Origin: DAOTVY01 sp041082245
GTDB taxonomy: Bacteria; Chloroflexota; Chloroflexia; DTKN01
Assembly (NCBI GenBank): GCA_041082245.1
Contig: JBDOIE010000110.1
Coordinates: 6,438-70,437 of the forward strand
Length of the DNA: 64,000 nt
Reading direction: 5' to 3'
The notes under the pieces are model-generated. The model had not been told where the DNA came from, searched no databases, and was given only the letters and a program-made list of their open reading frames with translations. The first letter of the stretch is position 1; each line of letters begins with the position of its first letter. The position numbers were made by a program, and so were the translations under genes. This document shows positions 1-6,672 of this stretch, piece by piece.

Positions 1-39
1 GAGTTGACCCGCCTGCTCATCGATGCCATCGAAGCCTAG
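1..39 (+). CDS. C-terminal end of an upstream gene (5' truncated)
   Basis: The first 12 codons visible read ELTRLLIDAIEA and end in TAG. The frame is open to the window edge and the stop lies 18 bp before rpmA. The gene directly before rpmA in bacteria is usually rplU (ribosomal protein L21), but these residues are not a recognisable L21 C-terminus, so rplU is only a suggestion from conserved order. It may carry a lineage-specific tail. Confidence 0.4.
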   Translation, partial: ELTRLLIDAIEA

Positions 40-57
40 CAGGCGAGGAGGAAAGCC

Positions 58-315
58 ATGGCCCACAAGAAAGGCGTCGGTAGTACACGGAACGGTCGGG
101 ATAGCCATTCGAAGCGGCTGGGAGTCAAGCGGTACGCGGGGCAGTGGGTCCGCGCGGGGACGATCCTGGTCCGCCAGCGCGGGACCCGCATCAAGCCCGG
201 CAACAACGTCGGGCTTGGGCGCGATTACACCATCTATGCCCTGATCGACGGTTATGTGCGCTTTGAGCCGTGCTCCCGCCAGCAGAAGCGCGTGAGCGTC
301 TACCCGACCCTCTGA
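58..315 (+). CDS. rpmA: Ribosomal protein bL27
   Basis: An 85-residue protein of normal L27 length. It begins MAHKKGVGSTRNGRDS and carries the typical basic N-terminal segment, the KRYAGQWVRAGTILVRQRG strand region and the GRDYTIYALIDGYVRFE core. It is a large-subunit ribosomal protein whose N-terminus reaches towards the peptidyl-transferase centre. A strong AGGAGGAAA ribosome binding site lies just upstream of the ATG. It is followed after 11 bp by the L31 gene, so the two are probably co-transcribed. Confidence 0.96.
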   Translation: MAHKKGVGSTRNGRDSHSKRLGVKRYAGQWVRAGTILVRQRGTRIKPGNNVGLGRDYTIYALIDGYVRFEPCSRQQKRVSVYPTL

Positions 316-326
316 GGAGGTTCCCT

Positions 327-641
327 TTGAAGCCAGGGATTCACCCGGAATATGTCGAAGCGACCGTCATCTGTGCTTGCGGCAACACCTGGAAGACGCG
401 CTCCACGCGCCCGCTGTTAAAGACGGACATCTGCTCCAAGTGCCATCCCTTCTACACCGGCGAGCAGCGGATCGTGGACACGGCTGGCCAGGTGGAGCGC
501 TTCATGCAGCGCGTCGAGACAAGCCAGCGCCTGCAGCAGGTCTCTGAGGAGCGCCGACGCGCGAAAGAGGAGCGGCGCCAGGCCCGGCTGATCATCGAAC
601 TGCCGGATGAACAGGGCTCGCCTGCGGAGGAGGCCGACTAG
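327..641 (+). CDS. rpmE: Ribosomal protein bL31 (zinc-binding form)
   Basis: I chose the TTG at 327 as start because GAGGAGG (314-320) lies at the right distance and the product then begins LKPGIHPEY, the normal L31 N-terminus. An in-frame upstream start at 270 would overlap rpmA. CACG near residue 15 and CSKCHPFYTG near residue 38 are the zinc-ribbon cysteines of the C+ form of L31. At 104 residues it is longer than the usual 65-75. The extra C-terminal part is charged and helical (EERRRAKEERRQARL), with no known function. A terminator-like hairpin follows. Confidence 0.93.
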   Translation: MKPGIHPEYVEATVICACGNTWKTRSTRPLLKTDICSKCHPFYTGEQRIVDTAGQVERFMQRVETSQRLQQVSEERRRAKEERRQARLIIELPDEQGSPAEEAD

Positions 642-670
642 TTGCCTCCTGCCGTTCGGTCACATCCTGA

Positions 671-709
671 GGAGGAGGCAGCCGAAGCGTAGGCCTCCTC
701 CTTTTCTTT
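671..709 (+). terminator. Rho-independent terminator after rpmE
   Basis: GGAGGAGGC (671-679) pairs with GCCTCCTCC (693-701) across a 13-nt loop and is followed by TTTTCTTT. It lies between rpmE and tdk. Because tdk starts about 40 bp later, partial read-through is possible. Confidence 0.7.
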
Positions 710-748
710 AGGCGTCGACCGGAAACCGTGATGGAGAGGAGCCGGAGG

Positions 749-1339
749 ATGAGCGGCATACCCCAGCGCGGACAGATCGAAGTGATCTGCGGGAGCATGT
801 TCAGCGGCAAGACGGAGGAACTGATCCGACGCGTGCGCCGCGCCCAGATCGCCCGCCAGAAGGTGCAGGTTTTCAAGCCCAGCCTGGACGCCCGCTACAC
901 CACGGAACAGATCGCTTCGCACAACGGCCTCCGGGCGGCCGCCGTGCCCGTGGACAACGCCGCCGAGATCGCTGCCCGCATCGATCCGGATACCGACGTG
1001 GTCGCGATCGACGAAGCCCAGTTCTTCGACGAGAGCATCGTGGAGCTGTGCGAAAGCCTGGCCAACCGGGGCATCCGGGTGATCGTTGCTGGCCTGGATA
1101 TGGACTTTCGCGGCGAACCGTTCGGGCCAATGCCGCTCCTGATGGCCCGGGCCGAAGAGGTGGATAAGCTGCGGGCCATCTGCGTGCGCTGCGGAGCTCC
1201 GGCCAGCCGCACCCAGCGGCTGATCGACGGCGAGCCGGCGTCCTACGACGACCCGGTCATCCTCGTGGGCGCAGCCGAACGGTACGAGGCACGCTGCCGC
1301 CATTGCCACGAGGTGCGGCGGCCCGCCCGGCCCGAGTAG
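749..1339 (+). CDS. tdk: Thymidine kinase
   Basis: Phosphorylates thymidine to dTMP in the salvage pathway. The 196-residue product has the P-loop GSMFSGKTEE near the N-terminus, the DEAQFFD Walker B segment, and C-x2-C pairs near the C-terminus (CVRC and CRHC) that bind structural zinc. These features define the type-II (TK1-like) family. ATG at 749 is preferred over ATGs at 728-731 because GGAGAGGA (733-740) is correctly spaced and the conserved core follows at once. It lies in the usual bacterial rpmE-tdk neighbourhood, although prfA is not next to it here. Confidence 0.94.
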   Translation: MSGIPQRGQIEVICGSMFSGKTEELIRRVRRAQIARQKVQVFKPSLDARYTTEQIASHNGLRAAAVPVDNAAEIAARIDPDTDVVAIDEAQFFDESIVELCESLANRGIRVIVAGLDMDFRGEPFGPMPLLMARAEEVDKLRAICVRCGAPASRTQRLIDGEPASYDDPVILVGAAERYEARCRHCHEVRRPARPE

Positions 1340-1366
1340 CACGAGACGACGAGGAGTACACGGCCG

Positions 1367-1876
1367 ATGCCGGACGCGCAGGTACACGATGCGGTTACCC
1401 TGGCAGGGGCAACCTTGCTGATCCCCGCAACTTGGGCCATCCCGTCGGACAACCGATGGCTCTCCTGCGCGATGGTGAGTGGTGGACACCTCCTTTCGGG
1501 ATGGATGTTCTCGTGCGATCTGGACGTATCGAGCGAACAGGCACACCGCTGGGGACCACTGCGCTGGCTCTGGTGGCCGTACGAACGCCTGGTAGCACAC
1601 CGCAGCTGGCTTTCGCACGGGTTGATCGTCGGGCCTCTCTTGCGCGTGCTCTATTTTGCGGTGATCTTGGAGGGTACGATCGCGGGGCTGTGCCTGGGGC
1701 TACAGGCGGTGGGCGGGCCAGGGCTCCTGTGGCTGGACGGATGGCACCGGTTCTGGCAGGACATCGCTCTGCGGTACCCGCGGCGCGTTCTGGAGTTCGC
1801 AGTCGGATTCGTCCTCGCCGGCACTTCTCACTCCGTGTTGGACTGGATCCAGACCGGGATCCGGCGGGTCGCATAA
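1367..1876 (+). CDS. Putative metal-binding membrane protein, DUF2227 family
   Basis: 169 residues, hydrophobic. The pattern CDLD, RWGPLRWLWWPYERLVAHRSWLSHG, then a C-terminal GTSHSVLDW matches DUF2227 (COG2389), described as predicted metal-binding proteins with conserved His/Asp residues between membrane segments. Several membrane-spanning stretches are visible (for example around residues 85-110 and 140-160). GAGGAG precedes the ATG. It sits between tdk and proS with short gaps, which suggests co-transcription but gives no specific role. The biochemical function of the family is unknown. Confidence 0.7.
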   Translation: MPDAQVHDAVTLAGATLLIPATWAIPSDNRWLSCAMVSGGHLLSGWMFSCDLDVSSEQAHRWGPLRWLWWPYERLVAHRSWLSHGLIVGPLLRVLYFAVILEGTIAGLCLGLQAVGGPGLLWLDGWHRFWQDIALRYPRRVLEFAVGFVLAGTSHSVLDWIQTGIRRVA

Positions 1877-1921
1877 GGGCTGGCAGCTGCAATAGAGGCG
1901 GAGCGAGCGGAGGGTAGAAAG

Positions 1922-3346
1922 ATGGCACAGAAGGTCACTCCAAGGAGCAAAGACTTCTCGCGCTGGTACACCGACGTGGTGCAGATGGCCGAACTGGCGG
2001 ATTACGCCCCGGTGCGCGGCTGCATGATCATCCGGCCTTATGGCTATGCCCTGTGGGAAAACGTGCAGCAGGCGCTGGACCGCCGATTCAAGGCCACCGG
2101 CCACCAGAACGCCTACTTCCCGCTCTTTATCCCGATGGGGTTTATCCAGAAGGAATCGGAGCACGTCGAGGGGTTCTCGCCGCAGCTGGCCGTGGTGACG
2201 CACGGCGGCGGGGAAAAGCTGGAGGAACCGCTCGTCGTCCGGCCGACCTCGGAAACGATCATCAACGCGATGTTCGCGCAGTGGATCCGCTCCTACCGCG
2301 ACCTGCCGATGCTCATCAACCAGTGGTGCAACGTAGTCCGCTGGGAGATGCGCACACGCCTGTTCCTGCGTACGACCGAATTCCTCTGGCAGGAGGGCCA
2401 CACCGCCCATGCGACGGAGCAGGAGGCACGGGAAGAGACGCTCCGCATGCTGGAAGTCTACCGCGACTTTGCGGAGAACGACGCGGCCATCCCCGTGATC
2501 GCCGGCCGCAAGAGCGAGTCGGAAAAGTTTGCCGGAGCGGTAGAGAGCTACTCCATCGAGGCGATGATGGGCAACGGCTGGGCGCTTCAGGCCGGCACCT
2601 CCCACTTCCTGGGCCAGAACTTTGCCCGGGCGTTCGGAACCCAGTTCCTCAACGAACGCAACGAGCAGGAATACGTCTGGCAGACCTCCTGGGGGATGAG
2701 CACCCGGATGATCGGGGCCATCGTGATGGTGCATGGCGACGACCAGGGGCTCGTGTTGCCGCCGCGCCTGGCACCCATCCAGGCAGTGCTTGTCCCGATC
2801 TGGAAGAACGAGGCGGAACGGACGCAGGTGCTGGAGGTCGCCCAGCGGGTCAAAGCCGTATTGGACGGGGTGCGCTTCCGCCTGGACGACCGCGAGGGCT
2901 ATACCCCGGGCTGGAAGTTCAACGATTGGGAGATGCGGGGCGTGCCGTTGCGGCTGGAACTCGGCCCGCGGGACGCGGCGGCCGACCAGGTGACCATCGT
3001 CCGGCGCGACTTCCCGGGCGTGCGGGAAGCTGTGCCGCTGAGCGGGCTTCGGGAACGCGTGCTGACGTTGCTGGACGAGGTACAGAAGAACCTGTTCGAG
3101 CGGGCCCTCCGCTTCCGGGAAGAGCACACCCGCTATCCCGAGGACTATGCCGGGCTGGTCGAGGCGGTCGAGACGGGCTTTGCATGGGCCTGGTGGTGCG
3201 GTTCTGCGGCCTGCGAGGCCAAGGTGAAAGAGGAAACCAAGGCCACCATCCGCAACATCCCGCTGAACCAGCCCGGAGGAAGCGGCCGCTGCGTCGTCTG
3301 CGGCGCAGAGGCGCGCGAACAGGCCGTCTTTGCCCGAGCGTACTGA
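1922..3346 (+). CDS. proS: Prolyl-tRNA synthetase (archaeal/eukaryotic type 3)
   Basis: Class II aminoacyl-tRNA synthetase charging tRNA-Pro. The 474 residues fit the short ProRS form without the INS editing domain. Visible are the N-terminal SKDFSRWYTDVV segment, motif 2 region RTTEFLWQEGHTAH, and motif 3 region GTSHFLGQNFA...QTSWGMSTRMIGA. The C-terminal domain has a CGSAAC...CVVC cysteine set and the terminal tyrosine typical of this type. A GGAGGG ribosome binding site precedes the ATG. The stop TGA overlaps the next ATG by one base, so translation coupling is likely. Confidence 0.96.
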   Translation: MAQKVTPRSKDFSRWYTDVVQMAELADYAPVRGCMIIRPYGYALWENVQQALDRRFKATGHQNAYFPLFIPMGFIQKESEHVEGFSPQLAVVTHGGGEKLEEPLVVRPTSETIINAMFAQWIRSYRDLPMLINQWCNVVRWEMRTRLFLRTTEFLWQEGHTAHATEQEAREETLRMLEVYRDFAENDAAIPVIAGRKSESEKFAGAVESYSIEAMMGNGWALQAGTSHFLGQNFARAFGTQFLNERNEQEYVWQTSWGMSTRMIGAIVMVHGDDQGLVLPPRLAPIQAVLVPIWKNEAERTQVLEVAQRVKAVLDGVRFRLDDREGYTPGWKFNDWEMRGVPLRLELGPRDAAADQVTIVRRDFPGVREAVPLSGLRERVLTLLDEVQKNLFERALRFREEHTRYPEDYAGLVEAVETGFAWAWWCGSAACEAKVKEETKATIRNIPLNQPGGSGRCVVCGAEAREQAVFARAY

Positions 3347-3702
3347 TGCCACGGGAAAAGGTCCTGTGGGTGCGTGAACCCTACCTCGAACAGATCCTCG
3401 CGGGGCGCAAGACCGTCGAGGTGCGCGTGGCCTACACAAACATCGCACGGCTGGAGCCCGGGGACATCCTGCGCCTGAACGATCGCCACCCCGTGCGCAT
3501 TCGCCGGATCGCCCGGTATCGCTCCTTCGAGGAGCTCCTGGCCCAGGAAGAGCCCAGGGCCATCGCCCCGGACCTGGATCGGGCGGCACTGCTGGCTGCC
3601 CTGCGGGAACTCTACCCTCCGGAGAAGGAAGCGCTCGGAGTCGTTGCCCTCGAGGTGGAACTCCTGGAAGGAGCGCCATGCCGGTCGAGCGGTTCGGCTT
3701 AG
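3346..3702 (+). CDS. ASCH-domain protein
   Basis: A 118-residue protein starting at the ATG that overlaps the proS stop. LAGRKTVEVRVAY near residue 18 and the GDILRLND segment are the ASCH-fold signature (PUA-like beta barrel, RNA-binding or RNA-modifying in characterised relatives). A helical segment with acidic residues and YPPEKEALGVVALEVEL close the fold. Its position directly behind proS with translational overlap suggests a translation-linked role, which is inference. The 3' end overlaps the next gene by 25 bp. The same frame stays open backwards through proS, but that part is an overlap artefact. Confidence 0.8.
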   Translation: MPREKVLWVREPYLEQILAGRKTVEVRVAYTNIARLEPGDILRLNDRHPVRIRRIARYRSFEELLAQEEPRAIAPDLDRAALLAALRELYPPEKEALGVVALEVELLEGAPCRSSGSA

Positions 3703-4706
3703 CAGAGCGGGAACAGTGGGATGCGTTCGTGGCCGCCCACCCACAGGGCCATCTCTTGCAGTCCTTCGCGTGGGGAGAGCTGAAAGCACACTTCGGCTGG
3801 GAGCCGTTGCGCCTCGCCCTGGTCGAGCGGGGAAACATCCGGGCCGCGGCCCAGCTCCTGCTGCGCCGATGGCCTTTTTTCACGATCGCCTATGTGCCGC
3901 GGGGCCCGGTCGTCGATTGGACGGACGAAGAGGCCGTGCGCGTCCTCCTGCAGGCCCTCGTGGAAACGGCGCGCACGCGGCGAGCGGTTTTCTTGCGGGT
4001 CGAGCCGAACCACCCGGAAGCGCTTCCTTTTCCGCTGGAAACGATGGGCTTCCGTCCGGGGACGCCGGTGCAGCCGCAGAGCACCCTGGTCGTCGCCCTT
4101 ACCGTGGACGACGAATCCCTCCTGGCACGGATGAAGCCGAAGACGCGCTACAACATCCGCCTCGCGATGCGGCGGGGCGTGAGCGTGCGGCCGGCACGCG
4201 GCATCGAGGAAGTCCCGCTCTTTTACCGGCTTCTGGAGGAGACCGCCCGCCGCGACCGTTTCGGCATCCATACGCTTCCGTACTACCAGGCCTTTTACCG
4301 CCTGTTCAACGAGACTGAATGCGCCCGTCTGTTCTTCGCCGAGCGGGAAGGGCAGGTACTCGCCGCCCTCTGGGCAGCAGCGTTCGGAAGGGAAGCCATC
4401 TATATGTACGGCGCTTCCCGCAGCGAGGGCCAGGAGCATATGCCCTCCTACCTTTTGCAGTGGGAAGCGATGCGCTGGGCCCGGGAGCGGGGCTGCACAC
4501 GCTACGATCTGTGGGGCATCCCGGATAGCGTAGCGCGAGGCGAGGACCCCCGGGCCGGACGGCGTGAGAAGAACGTGCGGGACGGACTGTGGGGAGTGTA
4601 CCGCTTCAAGCAGGGCTTCGGTGGACAGCTCGTCCGCACGACGGGCGCCTGGGACCTCTCCCTCCACACCTGGATCTACCGGCTGTACCGCCGGATCGGC
4701 CGGTAG
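3678..4706 (+). CDS. FemABX-family peptidyltransferase (first copy)
   Basis: 342 residues with the two GNAT-like halves of the Fem family. The first half contains HLLQSFAWGELK. The second contains the hallmark MKPKTRYNIRLAMRRG near residue 155, MYGASRS, and LLQWEAMRWARERGCTRYDLWGIPD. Fem proteins add amino acids from charged tRNA to the peptide side chain of peptidoglycan precursors (lipid II). GAAGGAG precedes the ATG, and the start lies inside the end of the ASCH gene. A paralogue lies at 57698-58759. In some phyla this family acts on other acceptors, so the substrate is uncertain. Confidence 0.82.
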   Translation: MPVERFGLAEREQWDAFVAAHPQGHLLQSFAWGELKAHFGWEPLRLALVERGNIRAAAQLLLRRWPFFTIAYVPRGPVVDWTDEEAVRVLLQALVETARTRRAVFLRVEPNHPEALPFPLETMGFRPGTPVQPQSTLVVALTVDDESLLARMKPKTRYNIRLAMRRGVSVRPARGIEEVPLFYRLLEETARRDRFGIHTLPYYQAFYRLFNETECARLFFAEREGQVLAALWAAAFGREAIYMYGASRSEGQEHMPSYLLQWEAMRWARERGCTRYDLWGIPDSVARGEDPRAGRREKNVRDGLWGVYRFKQGFGGQLVRTTGAWDLSLHTWIYRLYRRIGR

Positions 4707-4758
4707 CAGCGGCACAGGGGACGCCGGCGATCGGCTTCTTCCGATCCGTCCCCGCTGC
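4706..4758. terminator. Convergent hairpin between femX copy 1 and the YbhN-like gene
   Basis: GCAGC (4706-4710), GGGGACG (4717-4723) and GATCGG (4729-4734) pair with CCGATC (4741-4746), CGTCCCC (4747-4753) and GCTGC (4754-4758) around a CTTCTT loop. It fills the gap between two converging genes and could end transcription in both directions, although it lacks a clear T tract. Confidence 0.5.
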
Positions 4759-4762
4759 TCCC

Positions 4763-5839
4763 TCACGCCGCTGGGGGGAGCGGGTCGCCCGGCCGGGGCA
4801 CTTCGGCAGGCCGCACCCGACCGTGGAACGTAGGCAGGGATCGCGCCAGGAAAAATCCAGCCAGAAGAGGAAACCAGAACGCCACTCCGCGGTACGCCAG
4901 CGTAACCGCCCAGGCGCCGTCGCGCGGCAGCCCCAGCGAGCGCAGTACGGTCACCATGGCCCCTTCCGTAAACCCGATGCCCTGCGGCGTGGGAGAGATG
5001 TTCGTCACCACACTGCTCAGGCTGTACCCTACCAGCACGACAGGGACGGTCCCCTGCTGACCGAGCGCACGCACAACGAAGTAAAGGACCAGCGCGCTGG
5101 CCCCCTGGCCCAGGAGCGCCCACAGGGCGGCAACCGCCAGCCGACGTGGCTGCCGCACGATCTCGTGCACCGCCTGATGCAGCTGCAGCACAGCGCTCTC
5201 AGCGCTGCGAAAAGGGCGTGTGGACGGTCGGCCAAGCCGCTTCCTCAGCTTCCGAAATAGCCTCTGCACCCGGTCGAAGAAGCCCACAAGCCACACCGGC
5301 GCCCAACCCGCCAGCCCCAGGAGGAGAAGCAGCGCCGCCAGTCCCAGCCCGAGCACCACACCCGACCATTTCTGGTAGGAGCGGAGCAACCCCTGCTGGT
5401 ACAGGTCGACCAGGGCGACGAGAAAGACCACCCCCAGGCTGGCGTAGCAGAAGGCAACGTAGGTGACCCCGGCAATGATCGCGCGTTCCGACCGCATCCC
5501 CCGTTGCCGGGCGTCGTCCGCCAGCAGCGCGATCACCGAAACCCCGCTGCTCGGGGCAACGACGCTCATGAACGGCATCACGACCACCAGCGGGAGAAGA
5601 TGGCGATAGCGATAAGGGAGACCGGCAGAATGGCCGATCTCCCGGTACAGGCCCGCCTGGGCGAGAAAGTAGCCGAACTGCGCCAGGCAGGCCAGCGCGA
5701 GCATAACGGGGTCGCATCGCGCAAGCACGCGGAGCACCTGCACCGCTTCGTTCCAGCGGATGACCACCGCAAGCAAAAAGAGGATCAACAGGGCGATATA
5801 GAGCATCGAACGAAGCGGGGGCGCCCTGCGCTCATCCAT
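4763..5839 (-). CDS. YbhN/UPF0104-type integral membrane protein (lysylphosphatidylglycerol synthase TM domain-like)
   Basis: 358 residues with about eight membrane segments. The pattern matches the flippase/transmembrane half of MprF and the AglD/YbhN (UPF0104) family: VVMPFMSVVAPSSGVSVIALLADD, then a late TNISPTPQGIGFTEGAMV segment. The C-terminal catalytic domain of MprF is absent, so it is not a lysyltransferase by itself. Free-standing members are linked to envelope glycolipid or polyprenyl-lipid handling. It follows the PIG-L deacetylase by 3 bp, which suggests a shared role in envelope glycan or lipid chemistry; this is inferred from context only. Confidence 0.8.
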   Translation of the reverse strand: MDERRAPPLRSMLYIALLILFLLAVVIRWNEAVQVLRVLARCDPVMLALACLAQFGYFLAQAGLYREIGHSAGLPYRYRHLLPLVVVMPFMSVVAPSSGVSVIALLADDARQRGMRSERAIIAGVTYVAFCYASLGVVFLVALVDLYQQGLLRSYQKWSGVVLGLGLAALLLLLGLAGWAPVWLVGFFDRVQRLFRKLRKRLGRPSTRPFRSAESAVLQLHQAVHEIVRQPRRLAVAALWALLGQGASALVLYFVVRALGQQGTVPVVLVGYSLSSVVTNISPTPQGIGFTEGAMVTVLRSLGLPRDGAWAVTLAYRGVAFWFPLLAGFFLARSLPTFHGRVRPAEVPRPGDPLPPAA

Positions 5840-5842
5840 CGG

Positions 5843-6661
5843 CTACCCCAATCCGGCGAAGAGGTCATCTTCTGGCCCCTCGATCGCTACCCCTCGGGAT
5901 GCGGCCAGCGTGAACCACTCGTAGCCCCAAAGCTCGGCCATCTCCTCGGGCGGCAACCGAAGCCAGGGGCTCGTCGGGGCGAGCTGCGTACGGTGACAGC
6001 GCAGCGCCTGCCGTTTGATCTCGAGATAGGAGCGGATGTCCAGCCGGGTGGTCACCTGTTCGTCAGGAAGGGCGAAACGTTCGATCTCCTCTTCACTTGG
6101 GGGACGGTCGACCAGACCGAGCTCCCACATCTTCTGCCGCAGGCGGCGCAACGCCGACCGGGGCCGTGCCAGGAAGTACAGTTTGCGCGGCGGGCCTTCG
6201 GGTTCGGCGGCTCGTTCCCAGGCGAGACGCACGTACCGGTGCACCGCCACGTGGTCCGGATGGCCGTAGCCTCCGTCCGGGCCGAACGTCACCACAACCT
6301 CGGGGCGGAACTCGCGGAAGAGCGCCAGGATGCGGGAAACGACCTCCTCCGGGTCGGCCTGGATGAGCGCCCGAGGATCGTGGTTGTCCGGAGCCCCGGA
6401 CATACCGGAATCGCGATACCCCAGGAAGCGGAGTTCCTCAACCCCGAGCACGCGGCATGCACAGCGGAGTTCCTCTTCCCGTACCCGCCCCATGTCTTCG
6501 GGCTGTGGTACCCCCTCTTCGTGCACGATCCCCGCTTCCCCTCGGGTCGCGCACCCGAGCACCACCCGCACGCCCGCCCGCGCATACCGGGCAAGGGTAC
6601 CTCCGGTGGCGAACGATTCGTCGTCCGGATGGGCAAAAACAGCAAGAAGGGTTCGCCGCAT
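5843..6661 (-). CDS. PIG-L/LmbE family deacetylase
   Basis: 272 residues. The N-terminal AVFAHPDDESFATGGTLARY and the later GGYGHPDHVAVHRYV contain the zinc ligands (His-Pro-Asp-Asp and His) of PIG-L/LmbE N-deacetylases. These enzymes remove an acetyl group from GlcNAc-type substrates, for example MshB and BshB in low-molecular-weight thiol synthesis, or glycolipid precursors. It lies 11 bp after polA and 3 bp before the YbhN-like gene, all on the minus strand. No mycothiol or bacillithiol ligase is in the window, so the substrate cannot be assigned. Confidence 0.85.
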   Translation of the reverse strand: MRRTLLAVFAHPDDESFATGGTLARYARAGVRVVLGCATRGEAGIVHEEGVPQPEDMGRVREEELRCACRVLGVEELRFLGYRDSGMSGAPDNHDPRALIQADPEEVVSRILALFREFRPEVVVTFGPDGGYGHPDHVAVHRYVRLAWERAAEPEGPPRKLYFLARPRSALRRLRQKMWELGLVDRPPSEEEIERFALPDEQVTTRLDIRSYLEIKRQALRCHRTQLAPTSPWLRLPPEEMAELWGYEWFTLAASRGVAIEGPEDDLFAGLG

Positions 6662-6672
6662 CGCGTCTTTCC

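Noticed and set aside
2053..3345. Open frame in another phase running through proS into the ASCH gene
   Set aside because: Only the part after 3346 has a ribosome-coupled ATG and a fold; the part over proS is Gly/Arg/Pro-rich out-of-frame sequence.
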